This document shows positions 1 to 5,792 of a stretch of DNA of 5,792 nucleotides, piece by piece (the first letter of the stretch is position 1; the number at the start of each line of letters is the position of its first letter). The position numbers were made by a program, and so were the translations under genes. Origin of the DNA: Oxalobacteraceae bacterium (GTDB lineage Bacteria; Pseudomonadota; Gammaproteobacteria; Burkholderiales; Burkholderiaceae_D); contig CANGFL010000102.1 of assembly GCA_947453015.1 (NCBI GenBank), forward strand, positions 1 through 5,792, written 5' to 3'. The notes below the pieces were generated by a model. That model had not been told where the DNA came from. It saw only the letters and a list, made by a program, of their open reading frames with translations, and made no database searches.

Positions 1-47
1 AGCATGCCCACGTATTAAAGCCAGACCAAAATTCACGGGAAAAGAAA

Positions 48-1361
48 ATGCAACGAACTCAATTAGCTTCATTGATCGCCGGTATATGTTTGGCTATCGA
101 CGCGCAAGCCATGACACTGCTCGAAGCGTTCAATGCAGCACAGGCCTACGACAGCCAACTGGCTAGTGCGCGAGGTGTACGTGATGCTGCGCGTGAAAAA
201 TCAACGCAAGGATTCGCGGGTTTGCTACCCACCGTGTCTGCAACAGCGAATATGAATCGCATCAATGCACACGTAACCAGTACCGGTGTTGATCGCACTA
301 TCGACTACACCCAAGAGGTGTATCAGCTGCAACTGCGTCAGCCTATTTATAACCGAAATAATTTCGACGTCTACGAACAAAGTAAATTGCAAGTGACTGC
401 CGGTGAAATTCAGTACGAACAAGCACGAAATGATTTGTCGCTGCGGGTAGCGCAAGCGTATTTTGATGTGCTGGCCGCTCAAGATGTGATTTCATTTATT
501 CGCGCACAAAAAGCAGCCATTACAGAGCAACTTGAATCAGCGAAACGTAATTTTGAAGTAGGTACAGCAACCATCACCGATACGCATGAAGCTCAGGCGC
601 GCTTTGATTTAGCACTCGCCCAAGAAATCGCTGCGCAAAATGATTTAGAAGTTAAACGGAACGCATTCGCCGTAGTGACAGGTCAATTACCACCCGAACT
701 TAACAGTCTGCGTGCTGGTGTAAAACTCAGCAGTCCCGAGCCATCCAGCATGGATAAGTGGGTGCAAAGTGCCGAGGCTGGCAATTTCGGTGTAGTTGCA
801 CAAAGCTTGGTGGCTGAAATTGCTAAGCTTGAAATTCGTCGCAATCGCTCGGGGCATTTACCCACTCTGGATGCGGTTGCTGTGAGTAGTCAGCGTAAAG
901 ATCTGACGTTTACTAGTCCGACAGTGACCAATACTACGGCGCTAGGTGTGCAGTTAACGATACCCTTGTTCTCTGGCTTCTTAACGACCAGCAGAGTGCG
1001 TGAAGCAATCGCTTTAGAAAATCAGGCACGCTCAGATCTGGATACGGCAAAACGGTCTGCCATGCAAAGTGCTCGCTCGGCTTATCTTGGTGTGCAAAGT
1101 GGGCTATCGCAAATACGTGCGCTCGAAGCGGCTGAAGTCTCGAGTAATTCAGCACTGGAATCGAACAAACTAGGCTACGACGTCGGCGTGCGCATCAATA
1201 TCGATGTACTGAATGCGCAGCAGCAGTTGTACTCAACTCGTCGCGATCTGGCCAAGGCGCGTTACGACACCCTGATTAACGGATTGCGCCTAAAAGCGGC
1301 CGCCGGCACCCTCGGCGAAGTGGATTTGGCCGAATTAAATGCCTTGCTCGATATACGTTGA
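48..1361 (+). CDS. tolC: TolC-family outer-membrane efflux channel
   Basis: The product (437 aa) should form a trimeric beta-barrel and alpha-helical duct that carries efflux-pump or type I secretion substrates across the outer membrane. Residues 1-21 look like a Sec signal peptide ending AQA, with cleavage before M22. Two OEP repeats follow. The first includes LRQPIYNRNNFDVYEQSK and VGTATITDTHEAQARFDLA (T177-D178 match E. coli TolC T152-D153). The second contains GYDVGVRINIDVLNAQQQLY. Compared with mature E. coli TolC, Y377, R382 and D386 match aperture residues Y362, R367 and D371, while N389 replaces D374. The end (LINGLRLKAAAGTLGEVDLAELNALL) closely resembles TolC rather than OprM, and there is no lipobox. 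The E. coli-type tail of about 40 residues is absent, and that tail is known to be dispensable. The start at 48 is chosen for the signal peptide and a GGGA ribosome binding site at 37-40. The frame is open upstream to the window edge, but no signal peptide would fit a longer start. It lies 283 bases before the adaptor gene and probably has separate transcription. Confidence 0.96.
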   Translation: MQRTQLASLIAGICLAIDAQAMTLLEAFNAAQAYDSQLASARGVRDAAREKSTQGFAGLLPTVSATANMNRINAHVTSTGVDRTIDYTQEVYQLQLRQPIYNRNNFDVYEQSKLQVTAGEIQYEQARNDLSLRVAQAYFDVLAAQDVISFIRAQKAAITEQLESAKRNFEVGTATITDTHEAQARFDLALAQEIAAQNDLEVKRNAFAVVTGQLPPELNSLRAGVKLSSPEPSSMDKWVQSAEAGNFGVVAQSLVAEIAKLEIRRNRSGHLPTLDAVAVSSQRKDLTFTSPTVTNTTALGVQLTIPLFSGFLTTSRVREAIALENQARSDLDTAKRSAMQSARSAYLGVQSGLSQIRALEAAEVSSNSALESNKLGYDVGVRINIDVLNAQQQLYSTRRDLAKARYDTLINGLRLKAAAGTLGEVDLAELNALLDIR

Positions 1362-1469
1362 TTGACCTTAGCAAAACAAGCACTTAAACAATTCAAAAGC
1401 TTGTGTTTCACACTAGGTTATTTTGCCTCGCCAGCCCTGAAAACGCGGCTTCGCTGACACAGAAATCGC

Positions 1470-1475
1470 TATACT
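1470..1475 (+). promoter_or_regulatory. Possible -10 box of the adaptor-pump operon
   Basis: TATACT matches five of six bases of the sigma-70 -10 consensus TATAAT and would place the transcription start near 1482. No good -35 box sits 16-18 bases upstream (GGCTTC at the 17-base spacing). CTGACA at 1454-1459 resembles TTGACA but is only 10 bases away, and there is no extended TGn motif. If real, the promoter would be weak or activator-dependent. Its position just upstream of the 31-nt palindrome is what makes it plausible. Confidence 0.35.
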
Positions 1476-1492
1476 GAGCACTGATAAAAAGA

Positions 1493-1523
1493 ACGGTCAT
1501 GCAGATCTTATTTGCATGACCGT
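1493..1523. promoter_or_regulatory. 31-nt near-perfect palindrome (operator or RNA hairpin)
   Basis: The left arm ACGGTCATGCAGAT (1493-1506) pairs with the right arm ATTTGCATGACCGT (1510-1523) around a CTT loop. Thirteen of 14 pairs are Watson-Crick and the other (1504/1512) is a G-U wobble in RNA. The palindrome lies about 10-40 bases after the predicted transcription start. That is a usual place for a repressor operator such as a TetR-type site, and also for a stable 5'-UTR hairpin. On the + strand no T-run follows, so it is not a rightward terminator. On the - strand TCTTTTTATC follows, which gives intrinsic-terminator geometry for leftward transcription. Which role applies cannot be told from sequence. 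Confidence 0.8.
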
Positions 1524-1529
1524 CACTCG

Positions 1530-1586
1530 CTCAGGAGAGGGACTTTGTGGCTTGGAGTCCTGACTACATCTCCGAGTTTTCATTTT
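1530..1586 (+). terminator. Possible attenuator stem with T-rich tail that hides the leader Shine-Dalgarno
   Basis: The outer stem pairs CTC (1530-1532) plus GGAGA (1534-1538), with A1533 bulged, to TCTCCGAG (1569-1576). The inner stem pairs GGACT (1540-1544) with AGTCC (1556-1560). TTTTCATTTT (1577-1586) follows at once. An alternative pairing, TCAGGA (1531-1536) with TCCTGA (1558-1563), competes with both stems. Every form buries the AGGAG site, so ribosome loading and stem formation exclude each other. The large internal loop between the inner and outer stems makes it a weak terminator by normal standards. A role in attenuation is inference. Confidence 0.35.
1533..1537 (+). promoter_or_regulatory. 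Strong Shine-Dalgarno serving the leader ORF
   Basis: AGGAG, within AGGAGAGGG, is the best ribosome binding site in the window. It lies 9 bases before GTG at 1547 and 7 before TTG at 1545. It is 80 and 107 bases from the two candidate adaptor ATGs (1618 and 1645), too far to serve them directly. Its presence is the main reason to take the short ORF after it seriously. Confidence 0.6.
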
Positions 1587-1648
1587 GTAATTCTTTAATG
1601 ATCATCAGCTACGGCAGATGGCATTTTTTGATTGGCTTGACAACATGA
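1547..1648 (+). CDS. Possible 33-aa leader peptide overlapping the adaptor start
   Basis: The ORF starts at GTG 1547, 9 bases after AGGAG, and runs 33 codons to TGA at 1646-1648. The stop shares four bases (ATGA, 1645-1648) with the preferred ATG of the adaptor gene, the classic layout for translational coupling. The peptide reads MAWSPDYISEFSFCNSL followed by MIISYGRWHFLIGLTT. It is rich in aromatics (W3, Y7, F11, F13, Y22, W25, F27), has no signal peptide, and matches no family I recognise. An in-frame TGA at 1517-1519 limits it upstream, and GTG is the first usable start after it. A competing TTG start at 1545 in another frame gives 17 codons ending at 1598 without reaching the adaptor. 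The ORF may control adaptor translation rather than make a working protein. A chance ORF of this length is possible; the ribosome binding site and the stop-start overlap are the support. Confidence 0.45.
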   Translation: MAWSPDYISEFSFCNSLMIISYGRWHFLIGLTT

Positions 1649-2856
1649 ACCTAACGTCGCGCGCATTTGTTCCCTCCGCCCTTCTCATTTTGCTGCTGAG
1701 TGCTTGCGGCGATAAAAAAGCAGCTGCACCTGCTGGTGGGGGCGCTCCCCCGCCCGCCAATGTTGGCGTAATGACGGTAGCGCCAGAAGACGTCGCTAAC
1801 ACCACTGAATTACCGGGTCGAATTGAAGCGGTTCGCAATGCTGAAGTACGCGCCCGTGTCGGCGGTATTGTGCAAAAACGCTTGTTTGGTGAAGGCAGCG
1901 AAGTTCGCGCAGGTGCGGTGCTCTATCAGATTGATTCGGCGCCCTTTCAAGCAGCCTATAGCAGCGCCGAAGCCGCACTAGCTCGCGCTGATGCAAATTT
2001 AGGTCAAGCCACCACGCGCTTAAATCGCTATCGTGGTCTGGTTGAGAGCAATGCCATCAGCAAGCAAGAATTTGATGATGCGCAGAGCTCACAAAAACTC
2101 GCCGCCGCTGATGTCGCTGCGGCTAAAGCGGTATTAGACAATGCGCGTTTGAATCTTTCTTACTCAACGATCACCGCTCCGATCGCCGGACGCATAGGAC
2201 GCACATTGGTGACGGAAGGCGCACTCGTTACAGCGAACGACACAACAGCGCTCGCAGTGATACAGCAGCTCGATCCGATTTATGTAACGTTGACGCAATC
2301 GAGTGTTGAACTTTCACAGCTGCGTGAAAAAATTACTCAATCAGGACAGCGTGGCACCAAAGTCAAACTAACCTTATTGACTGAAGATGGAAAACCGTAT
2401 GCACACACTGGTCAGTTTCTGTTTTCAGAAACGACCGTTGACCCTGCATCAAGCTCAGTCATTTTACGTGCCCAATTTCCTAACCCAGAACGCTCACTAT
2501 TACCCGGCATGTATGTACGCGTGCAACTAGAGCAAGGCGTGCGTGCCGGTACCATCACCGTGCCTCAACAAGCGGTCATGCGTACCGCTGATGGATCAGT
2601 CGTGATGAGTGTCGATGCTGAAGGTAAGGTCACTCCTAAGCCAGTAAAAACCGGTGGTGCCTATGGCACGCGCTGGATCATTACTTCCGGCTTGAATGCG
2701 GGTGATCAAATCATTGTCGAAGGACTGCAAAAAGCCAAACCTGGCGCGACAGTCAAAGCAAATCCTTGGCAGCCTGCTGGAGCTACTGGGGCTGCTGGAT
2801 CTGCAGCACCTAATGGATCAGGTTCGCCTGCCGCTGCAGCACCCGAAAAGAAATAA
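1645..2856 (+). CDS. acrA: AcrA-type periplasmic adaptor (membrane fusion) lipoprotein of an RND pump
   Basis: This adaptor links the RND transporter to TolC. From ATG 1645 it has 403 aa and a typical lipoprotein signal: MNLTSR, a hydrophobic run, then lipobox LSAC with lipidated C21. A start at 1618 adds an acidic, unsuitable extension (MAFFDWLDN); neither start has a Shine-Dalgarno. After a Gly/Ala/Pro linker come the first lipoyl half (around 53-97, TELPGRIEAVR to LYQID), a helical hairpin (about 101-172), the second lipoyl half (TAPIAGRIG, 177-185), a beta-barrel (including QQLDPIYVTLTQSS, from 207) and a membrane-proximal domain (LLPGMYVRVQLEQG, from 285). The hairpin tip keeps the RxxxLxxxxxxS TolC-docking motif as R128, L132 and S139. 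The tail after W375 is low-complexity Ala/Gly/Pro, ending EKK. The pump gene follows 12 bases later, so the two are one operon. The symbol is given by family; the species may use another pump name (for example mexA). Confidence 0.95.
   Translation: MNLTSRAFVPSALLILLLSACGDKKAAAPAGGGAPPPANVGVMTVAPEDVANTTELPGRIEAVRNAEVRARVGGIVQKRLFGEGSEVRAGAVLYQIDSAPFQAAYSSAEAALARADANLGQATTRLNRYRGLVESNAISKQEFDDAQSSQKLAAADVAAAKAVLDNARLNLSYSTITAPIAGRIGRTLVTEGALVTANDTTALAVIQQLDPIYVTLTQSSVELSQLREKITQSGQRGTKVKLTLLTEDGKPYAHTGQFLFSETTVDPASSSVILRAQFPNPERSLLPGMYVRVQLEQGVRAGTITVPQQAVMRTADGSVVMSVDAEGKVTPKPVKTGGAYGTRWIITSGLNAGDQIIVEGLQKAKPGATVKANPWQPAGATGAAGSAAPNGSGSPAAAAPEKK
1735..1754 (+). repeat. GC-rich inverted repeat in the adaptor linker
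   Basis: GGTGGGGG (1735-1742) and CCCCCGCC (1747-1754) form an 8-bp stem, with one G-U pair, around a CGCT loop. It encodes the Gly/Pro linker just after the lipidated cysteine (codons 31-37) and lies about 90 bases after the adaptor start. No T-run follows, so it is not an intrinsic terminator. It may simply result from Gly (GGN) codons followed by Pro (CCN) codons. Confidence 0.6.
2773..2799 (+). repeat. Imperfect 9-bp tandem repeat in the adaptor tail
   Basis: Three units, CCTGCTGGA, GCTACTGGG and GCTGCTGGA, encode P-A-G, A-T-G and A-A-G in the low-complexity C-terminal tail. The tail is outside the folded domains and probably tolerates length change by slippage. Confidence 0.5.
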
Positions 2857-2859
2857 GGA
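2855..2859 (+). promoter_or_regulatory. Ribosome binding site of the RND pump gene, overlapping the adaptor stop
   Basis: AAGGA at 2855-2859 includes the last two bases of the adaptor TAA stop and lies 9 bases before ATG 2869. It fixes the pump start and favours coupled, near-equal expression of adaptor and pump. Confidence 0.7.
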
Positions 2860-2868
2860 CGCTTCACC

Positions 2869-5792
2869 ATGGCAAAGTTCTTTATCGATCGCCCGGTCTT
2901 TGCCTGGGTCATCGCGTTGTTCATCCTGCTCGCAGGACTGTTGGCGATTCCTAATCTGCCGGTATCGCAATACCCGCAGATTGCACCGCCCACCATTATT
3001 GTTAATTCCTCCTACCCCGGCGCTTCTGCTCAAACGGTTGATGAAAGTGTCACCAGCCTGATCGAGCAAGAGATGAACGGCGCGGAAAACATGCTCTACA
3101 TAGAATCGCAGAGCCAATCTGATGGTCAGTCATCCGTGAATGTGACATTCCGTAATGGCACCAATCCTGAGTTAGCCGCTGTTGATGTTCAAAATCGTCT
3201 TAAGCGAATTGAAGCGCGACTGCCGCAAGCCGTGGTTCAACAAGGTGTGACGATCACTCGTGCACGTAGTAATTTGCTGTTGTTCGTTAGTCTTGTCTCC
3301 ACCGAAGGAAAACAATCGTCGGTTGCGCTAGGTGATTACTTAGCGCGTAACGTGATCAATGAAATTAAGCGTATCCCCGGTGTCGGCGTGGCGCAGTTAT
3401 TTGGTACTGAACGCGCGATGCGTATCTGGGCCGATCCCGACAAACTGCTCGGATATAAACTTTCTCCTGCCGATGTAGTGAATGCCATACGCGCACAGAA
3501 CGCGCAATTTTCAGCCGGTATTTTGGGTGATCTTCCTGCACCTAGTTCACAGCGTATCGCCACCTCGATTGTCGTCACTGGTCAGCTGTCGACGATAGAA
3601 GAATTCGGCAACATCGTGCTGCGTGCCACACCTGGTGGTGCCACAGTTCGTATTCGCGATATCGGTCGCGTTGAAGTCGCTGGTCAATCGTATGGATTCG
3701 CGGCTCGACTGAATGGTAAAGAGACCGCTGCGGTTGGCGTGCAACTTACGCCGACTGCTAATGCGCTTGAAACGGCTAAGCTCGTGCGCGCAAAAATGGT
3801 CGAGCTGAAAAAATATTTTCCGCCCGGCGTAGATTACGTTATTCCCTACGACACCTCTTTGTTCATTCAAATTTCTATTGAAGAGGTTGTCAAAACATTG
3901 TTTGAAGCGGTATTGCTAGTGTTTTTAGTCATGCTGCTGTTCTTGCAAAGCCTGCGCTACACATTGATTCCAGCGATTGTAGTTCCCGTCTCGCTGATGG
4001 GTACGTTTGCCACCATGTCTTTCTTCGGCTATTCAATCAATGTGCTGACTATGTTTGGCATGGTGCTGGCGATTGGTATTTTGGTTGATGATGCGATTGT
4101 GGTGGTTGAAAATGTCGAGCGCATCATGAGCGAAGAAGGCTTGTCACCACGGGACGCGACCATCAAAGCGATGACGCAAATTACTGGCGCAATTGTCGGT
4201 ATTACCGCTGTGTTGATCGCTGTGTTTGTACCGATGGCTTTCTTCACCGGTTCAGTCGGCGCGATTTACCGACAGTTTTCTATGTCTATGGTGTCGGCCA
4301 TGGTGTTCTCGGCCATCATGGCGCTGACGCTCACACCGGCCTTATGCGCTACGGTACTTAAACCGATAGATCCTGAACATCACGAACGCAAAGGATTTTT
4401 TGGTGCGTTCAACCGACTCTTTAAGCGCACCACGAATAGCTATCAAAGTGGAGTGGCAAAAATACTCAAAACGACGCTGCGCTACATGGTTTTATATGGC
4501 GTGATTATCGCTGCGGTGGTGTGGATGGCGGTACGTATGCCAACCTCATTTTTACCGGCAGAAGATCAAGGCTATTTGCTGGCGAATGTGCAGCTACCGC
4601 CAGGCGCAAGTACTGGCCGCACACTGAATGTGCTGGAACAAGCTGAACAATACTTCAGCAAACAACCGGGTGTGCAAGCGGTGGTGTCAGTGCTCGGGTA
4701 CAGCTTCTCAGGCAATGGTCAGAACGGTGGCTTGTTGTTCGTACCACTTAATGATTGGAAAGAACGCACCACGCCTGAACTGAGTTCGCAAAGTATCGCC
4801 ACCAAAGCCTTGTCGCTGATGGGTACGATACGCGATGCAATTGTGTTCACGGTTAACCCACCCGCGATTCGCGAACTAGGTAATGCCACAGGCTTCTCAC
4901 TACGACTGCAAGATCGCGCGGGATTAGGTCATGATGCGTTGCTCGCTGCGCGTAATCAATTGCTGGGCATGCTGTCAAAAAGTACGGTGATCAAAGGTGC
5001 GCGACCTGAAGGCATGGAAGATTCTCCTCAGCTAAAACTCGAGATTGATCGCGACAAAGCGAATGCACTCGGGGTTGAGCTTTCCGATATCAACGCGACT
5101 TTATCGGGCACGTTTGGATCAATCTACGTGAATGATTTTCCTAACGTAGGAAGACAGCAGCGTGTGATTTTGCAAGCCGCTCCAGAAAAACGTTTACGCC
5201 CAGAAGATCTCGATAAGCTGCATGTGAAAAATAATCAGGGAGTGATGGTTCCTCTCTCGGCATTTATGCGTAGTCAGTGGATTAACGGCGCCGTACAGTT
5301 GGTACGTTTTAATGGTTATCCCGCGATGAAAATTCAAGGGGATGCCGCTCCCGGTGCCTCATCCGGTGACGCCTTGGCTGAAGTTGAACGCATGGTGGCG
5401 CAACTGCCGACGGGTATAGGCTTTGAATGGGCCGGACAATCATTTGAAGAGAAGGCTGCGGGTTCCACTGCCACGGCGCTGTTTGTACTTTCGCTGCTTG
5501 CCGTCTTTTTAGTGTTGGCTGCGCTGTATGAAAGTACATCGATACCGGTGGCTGTGCTGCTCGTGGTTCCACTTGGTGTATTAGGCGCGGTGTCGTTTAC
5601 GATTTTCCGCGAGATGCCTAACGATGTTTACTTCAAAGTGGGTCTGATTGCCATCATCGGTTTGTCCGCTAAAAATGCGATCTTGATTATCGAATTCGCT
5701 AAAGATCTACAAGCAGGCGGCATGGACTTAATTGAAGCAACGCTCACCGCCGTCAAGCTACGTTTTCGTCCCATCATCATGACGTCACTGGC
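2869..5792 (+). CDS. acrB: AcrB/MexB-type HAE-1 RND multidrug efflux transporter (3' end missing)
   Basis: This is the inner-membrane proton/drug antiporter of the pump, a trimer in this family. The window holds 974 codons plus two bases. AcrB has 1049 residues, so roughly 70 are missing, including most of TM11 and all of TM12. The N-terminus MAKFFIDRPVFAWVIALF is typical of the family. The TM4 motif GILVDDAIVVVENVER places D407 and D408 at exactly AcrB numbering. GLSAKNAILIIEFAKD carries K935 (AcrB K940), and RFRPIIMTS carries R965 and T972 (AcrB R971, T978), so the proton relay is complete. F178, F613 and F624 match AcrB pocket residues F178, F617 and F628, but L136, V606 and Y611 replace F136, F610 and F615. 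The switch-loop region is GYSFSGNGQNGG (610-621). The gene follows the adaptor by 12 bases with its own ribosome binding site. No frameshift or stop is seen. The symbol is given by family. Confidence 0.97.
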   Translation, partial: MAKFFIDRPVFAWVIALFILLAGLLAIPNLPVSQYPQIAPPTIIVNSSYPGASAQTVDESVTSLIEQEMNGAENMLYIESQSQSDGQSSVNVTFRNGTNPELAAVDVQNRLKRIEARLPQAVVQQGVTITRARSNLLLFVSLVSTEGKQSSVALGDYLARNVINEIKRIPGVGVAQLFGTERAMRIWADPDKLLGYKLSPADVVNAIRAQNAQFSAGILGDLPAPSSQRIATSIVVTGQLSTIEEFGNIVLRATPGGATVRIRDIGRVEVAGQSYGFAARLNGKETAAVGVQLTPTANALETAKLVRAKMVELKKYFPPGVDYVIPYDTSLFIQISIEEVVKTLFEAVLLVFLVMLLFLQSLRYTLIPAIVVPVSLMGTFATMSFFGYSINVLTMFGMVLAIGILVDDAIVVVENVERIMSEEGLSPRDATIKAMTQITGAIVGITAVLIAVFVPMAFFTGSVGAIYRQFSMSMVSAMVFSAIMALTLTPALCATVLKPIDPEHHERKGFFGAFNRLFKRTTNSYQSGVAKILKTTLRYMVLYGVIIAAVVWMAVRMPTSFLPAEDQGYLLANVQLPPGASTGRTLNVLEQAEQYFSKQPGVQAVVSVLGYSFSGNGQNGGLLFVPLNDWKERTTPELSSQSIATKALSLMGTIRDAIVFTVNPPAIRELGNATGFSLRLQDRAGLGHDALLAARNQLLGMLSKSTVIKGARPEGMEDSPQLKLEIDRDKANALGVELSDINATLSGTFGSIYVNDFPNVGRQQRVILQAAPEKRLRPEDLDKLHVKNNQGVMVPLSAFMRSQWINGAVQLVRFNGYPAMKIQGDAAPGASSGDALAEVERMVAQLPTGIGFEWAGQSFEEKAAGSTATALFVLSLLAVFLVLAALYESTSIPVAVLLVVPLGVLGAVSFTIFREMPNDVYFKVGLIAIIGLSAKNAILIIEFAKDLQAGGMDLIEATLTAVKLRFRPIIMTSL

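Larger units (their letters stand above)
1362..1644 (+). other. Structured intergenic/leader region between tolC and the adaptor gene
   Basis: No conserved protein gene is visible here. The first hundred bases (1362-1465) are unremarkable. A weak possible terminator of tolC pairs ACAAGC (1376-1381) with GCTTGT (1399-1404) across a 17-nt loop, without a convincing T-run. From 1470 onward the sequence is dense in signals: a -10-like box, a 31-nt palindrome, a strong Shine-Dalgarno, a short ORF and a stem followed by a T-rich run. These are listed separately. Taken together they suggest that the adaptor-pump operon has its own promoter and a regulated leader of about 160 nt. That is inference from the sequence alone. 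Confidence 0.6.

Noticed and set aside
1..18. A reading frame ending in TAA at 16-18 that could be the tail of an upstream gene
   Set aside because: Only five codons are visible, too few to call a gene or product.
1362..1390. TTGACC (1362-1367) with TAAACA 17 bases later as a promoter
   Set aside because: The -35 is good, but the -10 matches only three of six bases; it starts right after the tolC stop and has no other support.
1376..1408. Possible terminator of tolC (ACAAGC paired with GCTTGT)
   Set aside because: The stem is only 6 bp with a 17-nt loop, and no proper T-run follows.
1545..1598. TTG-initiated 17-codon ORF after the same Shine-Dalgarno
   Set aside because: TTG is a rarer start and the ORF stops well before the adaptor gene, whereas the GTG frame ends precisely on the adaptor ATG.
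2696..3061. A 121-codon + strand frame across the adaptor-pump junction
   Set aside because: It is out of frame with both well-conserved genes, overlaps them over most of its length and resembles no protein; a shadow frame.
3547..3870. Minus-strand open frames inside the pump gene, the longest about 107 codons
   Set aside because: They lie wholly within a strongly conserved RND coding sequence and have no family resemblance or ribosome binding site context.
1..5792. Insertion sequences, CRISPR arrays, tRNA or rRNA genes, or phage sites
   Set aside because: No transposase fragments, repeat-spacer pattern, cloverleaf or attachment-like repeats were seen.

Overview
The window is the chromosomal locus of a Gram-negative tripartite multidrug efflux pump. 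All genes are on the + strand: a TolC-type outer-membrane channel (48-1361), an AcrA-type periplasmic adaptor lipoprotein (best start 1645, end 2856) and an AcrB-type HAE-1 RND proton/drug antiporter (2869 onward, cut by the window end after 974 codons). Base composition is moderate, roughly half G+C by eye. A TolC-class channel beside an AcrB-class pump points to a proteobacterium. My impression is beta- (Burkholderiales-like) or gammaproteobacterial, but nothing in the window fixes the lineage.

Layout. Positions 1-47 hold only the tolC ribosome binding site and perhaps the tail of an upstream gene. tolC fills 48-1361. The next 283 bases, up to the preferred adaptor start, are the one stretch not explained by the pump genes, and they are structured. 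In order they hold a possible -10 box (TATACT, 1470-1475), a 31-nt near-perfect palindrome (1493-1523), a strong Shine-Dalgarno AGGAG (1533-1537), and a possible 33-codon leader ORF from GTG at 1547. The leader stop codon overlaps the adaptor ATG as ATGA (1645-1648). A stem that would bury the Shine-Dalgarno (1530-1576) is followed by a T-rich run. Neither candidate adaptor start has its own Shine-Dalgarno, so adaptor translation may be coupled to the leader. The adaptor and pump genes follow in a tight operon, 12 bases apart.

How the parts work together. The RND trimer in the inner membrane takes up drugs from the periplasm or outer leaflet using the proton gradient. The lipid-anchored adaptor bridges it to TolC, which forms the exit duct across the outer membrane. 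Catalytic and docking residues are intact: the D407-D408/K935/R965/T972 proton relay in the pump, the R128/L132/S139 tip motif in the adaptor, and Y377/R382/D386 in TolC. The deep drug pocket of the pump has lost aromatics found in AcrB (L136, V606), so its substrate range may differ.

The protein genes are ordinary members of well-known families. The part most likely to be undescribed is the leader between tolC and the adaptor gene, which looks like a cis-regulatory device for the pump. No regulator gene (TetR, MarR, LysR type) lies in the window.
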